DNA of 48,855 nucleotides from Opitutaceae bacterium (lineage in GTDB: Bacteria > Verrucomicrobiota > Verrucomicrobiia > Opitutales > Opitutaceae): contig JANQKI010000175.1 in NCBI GenBank assembly GCA_028281165.1, positions 1 through 48,855 on the forward strand. Direction: 5' to 3'. Every line of letters begins with the position of its first letter. Position 1 is the stretch's first letter. Positions 41,095 through 48,855 of this stretch are shown here, in pieces. A program made the position numbers and the translations under genes. The notes beneath the pieces are model-generated. The model was not told the origin of the DNA and did not search any database. It was given only the letters and a program-made list of their open reading frames with translations.

Positions 41095-42765
41095 GTGACT
41101 GAGAAGCGAGGCGAAACCGCTGACGCAGTATGCTGTAATGTGTCGCGCTTTCTGCGTTCTATGGCGGAAGAGCGTCCTAAAGGTTCTGCTTTGCTCGTAC
41201 CGAAAGGAAGGCTTCGCGATGGATCGATCGATTATCTGTCTCTCAGTTTCCAAGAACTAGCGAATGAGCAGAACGTGTGGGTAGATCGATTTCGACAAAA
41301 GGGTCTCGAACAAGGGTCTCGTGTGCTGCTTATGGTGAAGCCTGGTTTGCCGCTCATCGCCATTTGCTTTGCCCTTTTCAAAATGGGAGCCGTTCCCGTT
41401 GTTATCGATCCAGGAATGGGTCTCAAAAGCTTTCTTAGCTGCGTGCGTCGGTCTACGCCAAAGCACCTGGTTGGCATTCCCCTAGCCGTTTTGCTTTCGC
41501 GTATTTTTCGAAAATCTTTCAGGACGCTTTCTACGCGAATCAACGTTGGTGGACCTTTAAGTCGCCAGTCTTCCGAGAAGGCAGTATCCGATGCCGAACC
41601 TGCTAAAACGAGAAACGATGATTTGGCGGCCATCCTTTTCACGTCTGGTTCGACGGGACCTCCCAAAGGCGTTTGCTATGAGCACGGCATGTTCGAGGCT
41701 CAAGTAGAAGCGATTCGTCAAGAATATGAAATCGAGCCGGGTGAAGTCGATCTGCCTATGCTTCCGATCTTCGCTCTGTTTAATCCGGCTTTGGGCATGA
41801 CGACCGTGGTTCCCGAAATCAATCCCAGCAAGCCAGCTCAAGTGGATCCCGCGAAAATCGTTCAAGCCATCCAGCAGTGCTCGGTGACCAATTCTTTTGG
41901 CTCGCCTACGCTTTGGAAAAAGATCGGACGGTATTGCGAAAAGAATGACATCACCTTGCCTAGTCTTAAACGAATTCTCATGGCAGGAGCCCCTGTTCCG
42001 CCTGGCTTAATGGCTCAATTCAAGAAGGTGATGCCTAATGGCAAGACACATTCTCCCTACGGAGCGACTGAAGTGCTTCCTGTATCCACGATTTCTGACG
42101 ACGAAGTACTTGACTCGGCTGCTGATCGATCGACGCAAGGCAAAGGTACCTGCATTGGTTTTCCCGTGTCAGGAGTTGAGATTCGGATACTGCCAATCAA
42201 CGATCAGCCGTTGGAGCCCGAAGCCTTGACGCAATCTTTGCCCCCTGGCGAAATCGGCGAAATCGTTGTAAATGGTCCGACCATCACCAAAGAATACGAT
42301 CAGCTTCCGGAGGCGACGCGTGAAGCGAAGATTGTGGATGGAACGATGGTTTGGCATCGTATGGGAGATGTTGGCTATCGGGATGAGAGTGGAAAGGTTT
42401 GGTTTTGCGGAAGAAAGGTTGAACGCGTTATAACGCGTAATGAAATTTTTTATACCGACTGCTGCGAAGGCGTGTTCAACCAGCATCCCAAGGTCTTTCG
42501 TTGCGCGTTGGTAGGTATTGAGATTAAAGGCGAGGTCGAGCCTGCTGTAGTCGTAGAGCCCAATCCGGACGACTTTCCAAAAAATCCCAAGTCGAAGCTA
42601 GCGTTTCAGAGCGAATTGCGCGAACTCGCCTCCAGTACCGATATCACCAAAGCCATCACGCTTTTCTGCTTCGAGAAGTCCTTACCCGTGGATGTCCGTC
42701 ACAATGCGAAAATTCATCGTTTGGCACTCGCTCGAAAATTGACTGTCAAATTTCGGAGTCATTAA
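41095..42765 (+). CDS. AMP-dependent synthetase, OleC-like (beta-lactone synthetase / fatty acyl-CoA ligase family)
   Basis: A 556-residue ANL-superfamily enzyme. LFTSGSTGPPKGVCYEHGMF is the ATP-binding loop, THSPYGATEVLPVS the OleC-type A5 motif, MGDVGYRDESGKVWFCGRKVERVITRNE the hinge and C-terminal domain start, and DVRHNAKIHRLALARKL the C-terminal catalytic-lysine region. In OleC these motifs go with beta-lactone formation from beta-hydroxy acids on the way to long-chain olefins. No OleA, OleB or OleD is visible nearby, so the actual substrate is open. The GTG start at 41095 fits the family better than the ATG at 41161, which would cut into the N-terminal helix. Confidence 0.85.
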   Translation: MTEKRGETADAVCCNVSRFLRSMAEERPKGSALLVPKGRLRDGSIDYLSLSFQELANEQNVWVDRFRQKGLEQGSRVLLMVKPGLPLIAICFALFKMGAVPVVIDPGMGLKSFLSCVRRSTPKHLVGIPLAVLLSRIFRKSFRTLSTRINVGGPLSRQSSEKAVSDAEPAKTRNDDLAAILFTSGSTGPPKGVCYEHGMFEAQVEAIRQEYEIEPGEVDLPMLPIFALFNPALGMTTVVPEINPSKPAQVDPAKIVQAIQQCSVTNSFGSPTLWKKIGRYCEKNDITLPSLKRILMAGAPVPPGLMAQFKKVMPNGKTHSPYGATEVLPVSTISDDEVLDSAADRSTQGKGTCIGFPVSGVEIRILPINDQPLEPEALTQSLPPGEIGEIVVNGPTITKEYDQLPEATREAKIVDGTMVWHRMGDVGYRDESGKVWFCGRKVERVITRNEIFYTDCCEGVFNQHPKVFRCALVGIEIKGEVEPAVVVEPNPDDFPKNPKSKLAFQSELRELASSTDITKAITLFCFEKSLPVDVRHNAKIHRLALARKLTVKFRSH

Positions 42766-42818
42766 AGATCGTAACTCCAAGTATTTTGTAGTTTAGTGTA
42801 TCGTAATCTTCACGACAG

Positions 42819-44021
42819 ATGAGTCTTGAACCTCCATTTAGCGTAGCGGATCGATGGAATGAGCCATGGGATGTCATGGCTTTCAAAAAGTGGGCATTGC
42901 AACTACGGCGTCGTCTGTTGCCGCGCGAAGTGACGTTGGGACTGGTATTCGCCTCGCCAAAGTACATGGAGGTTGCCGACCAATTAGTGGAGGTACTTCG
43001 GTCCTCCGTTGGTATTCCAACACTTGCTGGCTGCGTTTCAGGTGGCGTTATTGCTAATGAGCGGGAGTACGAAAGGGACGCAGGTATTTCGCTCGGCCTT
43101 TATTGCCTCCCTGGCGCTCAATTGCAGGATTTCGCTTTTTCTTCTTCAATGGTTCGAGACGCCTTGAAGAATGGCGAAGAGGGTTTCTGGCGTCGTCGTT
43201 TCGATCCGGGAAGTGAAAGTATCAATGGCTGGCTTGTATTTGCCGAGCCACTTCATTTCGATATCGAAGGTTGGATTAACTCCTGGCAAAAAGATTTCCC
43301 GGAGAAGCCCATTTATGGGGGTCTTTCTCACTTCGATCCGGAAGAGAAGCAAAGCCTTGTCGTTTGGAACGATGCCCTGATGAGTAACGGAGGAGTCGCG
43401 ATCGGATTTGCTGGAGGCGTCTGCATCAAGGGTTTAACGGCTCAAGGTTGTACACCCGTCGGTGAAACGTGGACGATCACGAAAGTGAGAGAAAATGTCC
43501 TCGAGCGTATTGGAAATCGTCCTGCATTTCAGATTATGGAAGACACCTTCAACCAAATGAGCAACGAGCTTCGCATTCGCAGTCGAGGCAACTTGTTCAT
43601 CGGCCTGGCTGTTGACGAATACCAGGAGGATTTTGGTCGAGGAGATTTCCTGGTTAGGAACTTAATGGCGGCGAATCCAGAAAGTGGATTCTTGACGATA
43701 GGAGCTTTCCCGCGTGTTGGGCAGACCCTGCAGTTTCAGATTCGCGACGGCGAGGCGGCGACCGATGAGTTGAAGGAATTGGTGGCTACTCGCTCGAAAG
43801 CGGATTCGGGAAAACAGATTTATGGGGCCTGCCTAACGAACTGCGCCGGGCGAGGATGGGCTATGTTCGGTCAACCGAACCACGACGCGTCGGTCGTTTA
43901 CAAAATGGTACTGCCACAGGGTCTAGCGGGGTTCTTTGGCAACGGAGAATTCGGCCCTGTTGGGACCCGCAATTTTGTCCATGGCTACACCAGTTCTTTG
44001 GCTGTATTCAGAGAAGTGTGA
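42819..44021 (+). CDS. FIST domain protein (predicted small-ligand sensor)
   Basis: A 400-residue protein with the FIST N and FIST C layout. VTLGLVFASPKYMEVADQLVEVLRSSVGIPTLAGCVSGGVI (about 39-80) is the N-terminal half. The C-terminal half has KTITKVRENVLERIGNRPAFQIMEDTF-like and GNLFIGLAVDEYQEDFGRGDFLVRNLMAANPESGFLTIG segments and ends in GPVGTRNFVHGYTSSLAVF. FIST proteins are proposed to bind small molecules, perhaps amino acids. There is no attached signalling domain, so its output must be through partners. It lies 54 nt after the OleC-like gene and 22 nt from the convergent TonB-C-like gene. Confidence 0.88.
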   Translation: MSLEPPFSVADRWNEPWDVMAFKKWALQLRRRLLPREVTLGLVFASPKYMEVADQLVEVLRSSVGIPTLAGCVSGGVIANEREYERDAGISLGLYCLPGAQLQDFAFSSSMVRDALKNGEEGFWRRRFDPGSESINGWLVFAEPLHFDIEGWINSWQKDFPEKPIYGGLSHFDPEEKQSLVVWNDALMSNGGVAIGFAGGVCIKGLTAQGCTPVGETWTITKVRENVLERIGNRPAFQIMEDTFNQMSNELRIRSRGNLFIGLAVDEYQEDFGRGDFLVRNLMAANPESGFLTIGAFPRVGQTLQFQIRDGEAATDELKELVATRSKADSGKQIYGACLTNCAGRGWAMFGQPNHDASVVYKMVLPQGLAGFFGNGEFGPVGTRNFVHGYTSSLAVFREV

Positions 44022-44043
44022 CGAGCAACTGCTAGTCAGCAAT

Positions 44044-44739
44044 CTACTCGCTCATCTGAATGGGCATGGCCATTGATACGTAAGCGGGTTTGTTGTCAAC
44101 GACGATGGGCTTGTATTTCATGTGGCTCACTGCTCGGATGGCAGCTTCCTCGAAGCCTTCGGTTGAAATGGAAATAATGCGCGGGTTATGTATAAACCCA
44201 TCAGGGGCGATGATGAATTCGATGCTTATGGCTGCGGATTTACCGGTGCCAATGAACTCTTCTGGATAAAAATCAACGAAAGCGGGAACGAATGTTGGCA
44301 AGGGAGGCTTTTCGAGATCGGAGGACGGTGTAATTTTCGTATCCAGTTTTTTGAACACTTCGCGTTCCATTTCCACGTTTAGCTTGTGTTCGAACGTAAG
44401 GCTGAAGACGAACGGCAGCTTGGCTCGAATTTCCACTGGAACTCCATTTTTGGTAGCCGGCTCGAAAATCCATTCCGACGAGGCTAGCATGGCCGCTAAA
44501 CCAAATTCTTCGTGAGAGGTGGTATGAACGGAAGGATCGATCACACTTCCATCTACATCGACGGTTATCTCGACCGTGGCGTGGCCCTCTATGCCTTGCT
44601 GATAAAGATCTTCAGGATGAGTCGGCGTCACCTTGTAAATGGCAATCGGATGTCGGATTTTATCTTCCGAATCTTCAGCGACCGCTAGCTGCGGCAAGCT
44701 TAACGCGGCCATTAAGACGCTATATCCCCATATTTTCAT
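44044..44739 (-). CDS. Protein with two TonB C-terminal-like domains
   Basis: A 231-residue protein with a signal peptide (GYSVLMAALSLPQLAVA). Two TonB_C-type domains follow: ITVDVDGSVIDPSVHTTSHEEFGLAAMLASSEWIFEPATKNGVPVEI and IEFIIAPDGFIHNPRIISISTEGFEEAAIRAVSHMKYKPIVVDNKPAY. Single TonB_C domains recognise outer-membrane transporters, but many Verrucomicrobia and Bacteroidetes have soluble TonB-like proteins like this one with unclear function. No cytoplasmic-membrane anchor beyond the signal peptide is visible, so it is not a normal TonB. Confidence 0.82.
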   Translation of the reverse strand: MKIWGYSVLMAALSLPQLAVAEDSEDKIRHPIAIYKVTPTHPEDLYQQGIEGHATVEITVDVDGSVIDPSVHTTSHEEFGLAAMLASSEWIFEPATKNGVPVEIRAKLPFVFSLTFEHKLNVEMEREVFKKLDTKITPSSDLEKPPLPTFVPAFVDFYPEEFIGTGKSAAISIEFIIAPDGFIHNPRIISISTEGFEEAAIRAVSHMKYKPIVVDNKPAYVSMAMPIQMSE

Positions 44740-44848
44740 TAGTGCTGATCGATCGATTATATGCTTATTCGACGAAAACGTGGAAATTTTGAGTATAATC
44801 CTTCATCTATGTGTCTCAGATCTTCGGTAATCACCTATTAGAAACATT

Positions 44849-45121
44849 ATGGATGAGCCCGATCCCATCGAAATGCCGATCAATGGCGAATTGGATCTGC
44901 ATACCTTCCGGCCTTCGGAAGTGCGAGATCTGCTCCAGGATTATTTTGAAGCTTGTTTGGAAAAAGGCATTCGAGACGTGCGCGTCATTCACGGAAAGGG
45001 AACCGGAACGCTGCGCGAGACCGTGCATTCCTTTCTGCGCAAGTCGCCCCTAGTGAAAGACTTTCGTCTCGGAAATGAGGCTTCTGGAAGTTGGGGCGCG
45101 ACGCTTGTTAGACTGCGATAG
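44849..45121 (+). CDS. Smr domain protein
   Basis: A 90-residue Smr (MutS2-C-like) domain. ELDLHTFRPSEVRDLLQDYFEACLEKGIRDVRVIHGKGTGTLRETVHSFLRK contains the LDxH and HGxGxG motifs of the family, whose members bind or nick nucleic acids. The protein is little more than the domain. It is divergent from the TonB-C-like gene, and its end overlaps the convergent response-regulator gene by 14 nt. Confidence 0.9.
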   Translation: MDEPDPIEMPINGELDLHTFRPSEVRDLLQDYFEACLEKGIRDVRVIHGKGTGTLRETVHSFLRKSPLVKDFRLGNEASGSWGATLVRLR

Positions 45122-45734
45122 TCTCCACCTTACGCTGCATCGACTGCTTGAAGGCCTGGAGCTGAGGACGAACTTTGGTTTCCAGACACTTTGGGCAGAC
45201 GGAGTGTGTGAAGTCCGCCCCTGTTCTCTCGTTCACGTAGTGCTCGATTTGTTCCCACATGTCTTTGTCGTTGCGAACGCTTTTGCAGTAGGTGCAAATT
45301 GGAATCAGGTTTTCAAGTTGCTTGACCTGATTGCAAAATCCAAGGATGCGCTCTGCGACCCGCAGACGATTCCAAATCTCGTCGGAGCTAATAGGTTTTT
45401 TGAGAAAATCATCCACACCCGCTTCAATGGCTTGTTCCAGATTTACTCGCGAGCGGCGCTGAGCCGTAACTAGGATAAAATAAGTGTAGGATTCGACGTA
45501 GCTTTTCCGGAGGGAATTGCAAAGCTCAAGCCCATCTAAACCAGGCATTTTCCAGTCGCTGATTACGATTTGCGGTTGTTCTTTCGAAAAAGCCTGCCAC
45601 GCGTCCTTTCCATTTTCGAAAGTCTCAGGGTCGTAGCCCAAAGCGTTCACCCGGAGTTTGAGCAATCGCCGCGTGGTCGTGTCGTCTTCGACGATGTACA
45701 CTTTCTGTTTAGTTCCCATGGATGGGATACTCAT
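45108..45734 (-). CDS. Response regulator with C-terminal cysteine-rich segment
   Basis: A 208-residue protein. Residues 10 to about 130 form a receiver domain with Asp17-Asp18 acidic pocket, phosphoacceptor Asp60 (ISDWKMPG), the Thr of ILVTAQ and Lys of FLKKP. A coiled-coil linker leads to a C-terminal motif LIPICTYCKSVRNDKDMWEQIEHYV...FTHSVCPKCLE, with two C-x-x-C pairs. This tail occurs in other sensor and receiver proteins and may bind metal. There is no DNA-binding output. The partner kinase is not visible. The gene overlaps the convergent Smr gene by 14 nt. Confidence 0.87.
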   Translation of the reverse strand: MSIPSMGTKQKVYIVEDDTTTRRLLKLRVNALGYDPETFENGKDAWQAFSKEQPQIVISDWKMPGLDGLELCNSLRKSYVESYTYFILVTAQRRSRVNLEQAIEAGVDDFLKKPISSDEIWNRLRVAERILGFCNQVKQLENLIPICTYCKSVRNDKDMWEQIEHYVNERTGADFTHSVCPKCLETKVRPQLQAFKQSMQRKVETIAV

Positions 45735-45926
45735 CGGCGTTTAACTTTTTCTGTGAATCTACGTCCTCAATATGAGCTTCAACAATCGGGTTTTAACACT
45801 TAATTAACCAAAATCGAGGAAGAGCTAGTTCACTCTGGAGATTGCCGATTCGACCAGCTTTTGCTCGTTTGATTTATCTTCCAATCCGAATCGAACTCGG
45901 TCACGAATGGCTTCTCGGTATCGTCC

Positions 45927-46595
45927 ATGGCAACCAGTACGGTAGAAAATTATATTAAGCGTATTTACGCTCTTCAATTCGACAAGAGAAAGGGAGGGAA
46001 TGTCGGCATGGGCGAATTGGCCGCTTCGCTCGGTGTCGCTCCGGGAACGGCGACTTCGATGGTTAAATCGCTAGCAAAATCCGGCCATCTTTCCTATCGG
46101 CCTCGTATTGGAGTAAAGCTTACGGAAGAGGGCGAGAAGCTTGCCTTGCATGTTCTGCGACGACATCGGCTTGTTGAGCTTTTTCTTGTTAAGACTTTAG
46201 GCATGGAATGGCATGAGATACATGAGGAGGCAGAAGCTTTGGAGCACGCCATATCCGATAGACTTCTGGAGCGAATCGATGCTTTGTTGGGCAGGCCGAA
46301 GTTGGATCCTCACGGAGATCCGATTCCTTCGGCCAGCGGAGATATGACCGAGCGAGACTTGATTCCTCTCGACCAATGTGAAGAAGGGCAGGAGGCCCGG
46401 ATTGGCCGCATCGAAGATCAAGAGGATTCTTTTCTTCAGTATTTGGAATCCAACGACTTGATTCCTGGGATTCTGTTGAAGGTGAATACAATGGATCCGC
46501 AAGCCGGTATTCTTTCCGTCGTGATGAACAATGGCGTGGAGCGCAATCTCAGCTATCCAGCTGCCAGAAAAATCCATGTCGAACGCTGTGGTTGA
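45927..46595 (+). CDS. DtxR/MntR-family metal-dependent regulator
   Basis: A 222-residue iron- or manganese-type repressor. Residues about 5-70 are the winged helix (VGMGELAASLGVAPGTATSMVKSLAKSGHLSYRPRIGVKLTEEGEKLA). Residues about 75-130 form the dimer and metal domain with HRLVELFL and HEEAEALEHAIS supplying His and Glu ligands. Residues about 150-222 are an SH3-like FeoA-type domain. Asn8 and Lys11 replace the Asp8 and Glu11 ligands of B. subtilis MntR, as I recall them, so the primary metal site may differ. Its last 20 nt overlap the RmuC gene. No metal transporter is nearby. Confidence 0.88.
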   Translation: MATSTVENYIKRIYALQFDKRKGGNVGMGELAASLGVAPGTATSMVKSLAKSGHLSYRPRIGVKLTEEGEKLALHVLRRHRLVELFLVKTLGMEWHEIHEEAEALEHAISDRLLERIDALLGRPKLDPHGDPIPSASGDMTERDLIPLDQCEEGQEARIGRIEDQEDSFLQYLESNDLIPGILLKVNTMDPQAGILSVVMNNGVERNLSYPAARKIHVERCG

Positions 46596-47949
46596 TCCGT
46601 TTCAGAATTGGGATTGGCTGGTGGCCGCGCTCGTCGCGTTTGGCATTGCTTGGCTTATTCAATCGCTCCGCTCAAAAGCTCGTGGAGATATTCCCAAGGA
46701 TCAGCACACTCAGATTCTGGATACGCTAGAAGAAGAGAAAGCCAAGTCTGTTCGGCTGGAGGAACGAACGATGAATCTCGAGACGAACATTAGCGCGGCA
46801 AACGCCGAACTGGAAAGTTCTCGCGAAGAGACAACGCAGCTTAATCGAAAGCTGGCTGCAGCTGATGAGCGTTCCGAGTATCTGGAGGAACGCATCTCCG
46901 AGCAGAAAGAAGAGTTAGAGCGTATTCATAAGAAACTGACAACTGAGTTCGAGAATCTGGCCAATCGAATTCTTGACGAGAAATCGAAAAAGTTCGTTTT
47001 GCAAAACAAGGAAAGCCTGGACAAGTTGCTAACGCCGCTTGGCGAGAAGATCGTTTCGTTTCGAGAGCGAGTGGAGAAGACGCGGGAGGAGGATCTTAAG
47101 GATAGAGCTTCACTGGCGGAACAAATCAAAGCCATGAGCCAGCTTAACCAGAAAATGTCCGAGGAGGCCCGCAATCTGACGACAGCTCTTAAAGGTCAAT
47201 CCAAGGCTCAAGGAAATTGGGGTGAAATCATTCTCGAAAGAGTATTGGAAAAATCAGGACTCGTTGCTGGACAGGAATATGAAACACAGGCCAGCTTAAC
47301 CGATGATGAGGGACGACGTTTTCAGCCCGATGTGCTTATCAAGCTGCCGGAGGGAAAGCATCTGGTTGTGGATTCCAAGGTGAGTCTTATTGCCTATGAA
47401 CGATGCGTAAACCAGGAAGAACCCGAGCTTGTCGAACAGTATCTCAAAGAACACCTGACAAGCGTTAAATCTCATATATCCGAGCTTAGCAAAAAGAGTT
47501 ACGAATCTCTCTACGGCATTATTTCGCCTGACTTCGTCCTGATGTTCATTCCAATCGAACCAGCCTTTACCATGGCCATGCAGGCTGACGATTCGCTGTT
47601 CGATTTCGCCTTTCGGCAGAATGTGGTCATCGTCACTCCCAGCACATTACTGGCCACTCTAAGAACGGTAGCCAATATTTGGAGACAGGAAAAGCAAACG
47701 CGGAACGTAATGGAGATAGCTCGTAAAAGCGGAGCTTTGTATGATAAATTTGTCGGCTTTTTCAGCGATATGGAGGAAATCGGTCGCCGTATCGGGAAAA
47801 GCCACGAAGCCTACGACGAAGCCATGAAGAAACTCCATACCGGTCGTGGAAACCTGGTGCGAAGCGTCGAAGAAATCAAGAAGCTCGGGGCTCGAGCGAA
47901 AAAAGATCTTCCCGAAAATGTTGTGGAAGAGGCGCTACTGGGTGATTGA
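46576..47949 (+). CDS. rmuC: DNA recombination protein RmuC
   Basis: A 457-residue protein of the RmuC family, linked to limiting sequence inversions. An N-terminal membrane helix (LVAALVAFGIAWLIQ) is followed by a long coiled coil (about 50-160). The nuclease-like core has GNWGEIILERVLEKSGLVAGQEYETQ, RFQPDVLIKLPEGKHLVVDSKVSLIAYERCV and FVLMFIPIEPAFTMAMQADDSLFDFAFRQNVVIVTPSTLLATLRTVANIWRQEKQ. The ATG at 46576 is used. The upstream ATG at 46531 would add 15 residues that lie inside the DtxR gene. The 20-nt overlap with the regulator gene suggests a shared transcript. Confidence 0.92.
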   Translation: MSNAVVDPFQNWDWLVAALVAFGIAWLIQSLRSKARGDIPKDQHTQILDTLEEEKAKSVRLEERTMNLETNISAANAELESSREETTQLNRKLAAADERSEYLEERISEQKEELERIHKKLTTEFENLANRILDEKSKKFVLQNKESLDKLLTPLGEKIVSFRERVEKTREEDLKDRASLAEQIKAMSQLNQKMSEEARNLTTALKGQSKAQGNWGEIILERVLEKSGLVAGQEYETQASLTDDEGRRFQPDVLIKLPEGKHLVVDSKVSLIAYERCVNQEEPELVEQYLKEHLTSVKSHISELSKKSYESLYGIISPDFVLMFIPIEPAFTMAMQADDSLFDFAFRQNVVIVTPSTLLATLRTVANIWRQEKQTRNVMEIARKSGALYDKFVGFFSDMEEIGRRIGKSHEAYDEAMKKLHTGRGNLVRSVEEIKKLGARAKKDLPENVVEEALLGD

Positions 47950-48073
47950 GCAGGGGAGCATGGATCTAACTGATTTGGCATCAAAGACCTACGCCATGCC
48001 TAGTGGATTTAATTGTAATTTGACCATTGAAATCCTTTCTATAGCGCCGACACTTCATATTAGTTTTTGATCG

Positions 48074-48855
48074 ATGATTGTCCGAAATGAACAACAGCTT
48101 AAAGCAGTGCGAGAGGCGGCTGAGGTTGCGGCCACCGTTCTCGATCGCATGGTGGAGCTCGTTGTGCCAGGTCTAAATACCTATGACCTCGATCAATCGG
48201 GAAGGCGCTTCATCGAAGAGCTGGGCGCCGAGAGCGCTTGCTATAAATACCAAGTAGGCTCCCGCGTCTATCCGGCTTTTACCTGTCTTTCCGTTAATGA
48301 CGAAGTCGTGCACGGTATTGGTTCTTTGGATCGCGTTTTGCGCGAAGGAGACATCATCAGCGTTGATGTCTGTACTCGTTACAATGGCTACATTGGCGAT
48401 AATTGCGCGACGGTGGCTGTTGGCGAAGTCGATCCGGAAGTCAAACGGCTGCTCACCGTTACGGAAGAAGCCATGTACGATGGGATCAAGATGGCCAAGG
48501 CTGGCAATCGTGTCGGCAAGATTTCAAGCGCGGTGCAACGCAAAGTCGAGAAAGCTGGCTTCTCGGTAATCCGCGATTTCGTAGGGCATGGGGTTGGTCG
48601 CAGTTTGCACGAAGAACCCCAGATTCCGAATTTTGGCAAGCCAGGCGACTATAAGCGTCTTCGACAAGGGATGGTGGTGTGTATAGAGCCCATGGTAAAC
48701 CAAGGAGACTATCGCGTTAAGATGGCGCCTGATGGATGGACAGCTCTCAGCGCTGACGGCAGTCCTTCCGCCCATTTCGAGCAAACGGTTTACATCAGTT
48801 CAGAGGGTCCAGAGATCATTAGTGTTCCCTCCGGTAAGCGAGCTCCTGCCTTGGT
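48074..48855 (+). CDS. map: Methionine aminopeptidase type I, 5' part (runs off the window)
   Basis: An open frame from ATG 48074 to the right edge without a stop, 260 codons. It removes the initiator Met from new proteins. Metal ligands are visible: Asp of SVDVCTRYNGYIGDNCATV (two Asp), His of VGHGVGRSLHEEPQ, Glu of CIEPMV and Glu of AHFEQTV. The usual motif has GD-x-x-x-T, and here it is GDNCATV. Most of the domain is present, so only the last residues may be missing. It follows RmuC by 124 nt; a promoter was not clear. Confidence 0.93.
   Translation, partial: MIVRNEQQLKAVREAAEVAATVLDRMVELVVPGLNTYDLDQSGRRFIEELGAESACYKYQVGSRVYPAFTCLSVNDEVVHGIGSLDRVLREGDIISVDVCTRYNGYIGDNCATVAVGEVDPEVKRLLTVTEEAMYDGIKMAKAGNRVGKISSAVQRKVEKAGFSVIRDFVGHGVGRSLHEEPQIPNFGKPGDYKRLRQGMVVCIEPMVNQGDYRVKMAPDGWTALSADGSPSAHFEQTVYISSEGPEIISVPSGKRAPAL

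Noticed and set aside
41095..44021. A complete olefin (ole) biosynthesis cluster
   Set aside because: Only the OleC-like gene is recognised; no OleA-, OleB- or OleD-like gene is nearby.
47950..48073. Promoter for the map gene at TTGACC 48020-48025
   Set aside because: No -10 element lies at acceptable spacing.
1..48855. CRISPR array, tRNA or rRNA genes, insertion sequences
   Set aside because: I looked through the gaps and saw no regular repeat-spacer array, cloverleaf, rRNA segment or transposase gene; a covariance-model search would be decisive.

Overview
The window looks like the chromosome of a Gram-negative member of the PVC group, most likely Verrucomicrobiota (Opitutia-like). The clues are three proteins with an N-terminal LEPR-XLL-type motif ([LV]ExLExRxLLAG), PqqD-M50-HlyD and GAF-HlyD fusion proteins, a TolC-like channel, an outer-membrane barrel protein and very few Shine-Dalgarno sequences. 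The lineage is an inference. I saw no rRNA, tRNA, CRISPR array or transposase.

Region 1 (1-1328, plus strand) holds the 3' part of a sulfite-reductase-type flavoprotein gene and an FkbM methyltransferase gene. Region 2 (1325-13004, minus strand) is a surface-glycan cluster: a GT4-TylF fusion, a GT2, a GT9, a double methyltransferase, a sulfotransferase, a PKMT-type methyltransferase with regulatory domain, the Wzt/Wzm ABC exporter and a LuxR-type regulator. Wzm and the regulator overlap by ATGA.

Region 3 (13183-32585) is the most interesting part. A PqqD-like/M50 peptidase/HlyD fusion, a TolC-like channel and a double methyltransferase lie on the minus strand. They diverge from a GAF-like/HlyD fusion and a second HlyD adaptor. 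Three LEPR-XLL-type proteins of 439, 91 and 1332 residues follow, interspersed with a GT2 and a methyltransferase. A TPR-GT41 (O-GlcNAc/HMW1C-type) glycosyltransferase comes directly after the largest. I infer a dedicated system that recognises, possibly cleaves, glycosylates and exports LEPR-XLL surface proteins. No Sec-type signal, C39 peptidase domain or classical type I ATPase is present in the candidate substrates or the adaptor genes. The intergenic DNA at 24.1-26.2 kb is rich in degenerate repeats and palindromes.

Region 4 (32586-44021, plus strand) starts with a VapBC-type toxin-antitoxin pair. A TetR regulator and an MMPL/RND exporter follow, sharing an exact 17-nt operator-like repeat, then a LolA-like protein and an outer-membrane protein. 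After these come a histone-deacetylase-family hydrolase whose start codon lies in a perfect 20-bp palindrome, RNase D, a small lipoprotein, an OleC-like ligase and a FIST protein.

Region 5 (44044-48855) is mostly housekeeping: a protein with two TonB-C-like domains, an Smr protein, a response regulator with a cysteine-rich tail, a DtxR/MntR regulator, RmuC and the 5' part of methionine aminopeptidase, which runs off the window.
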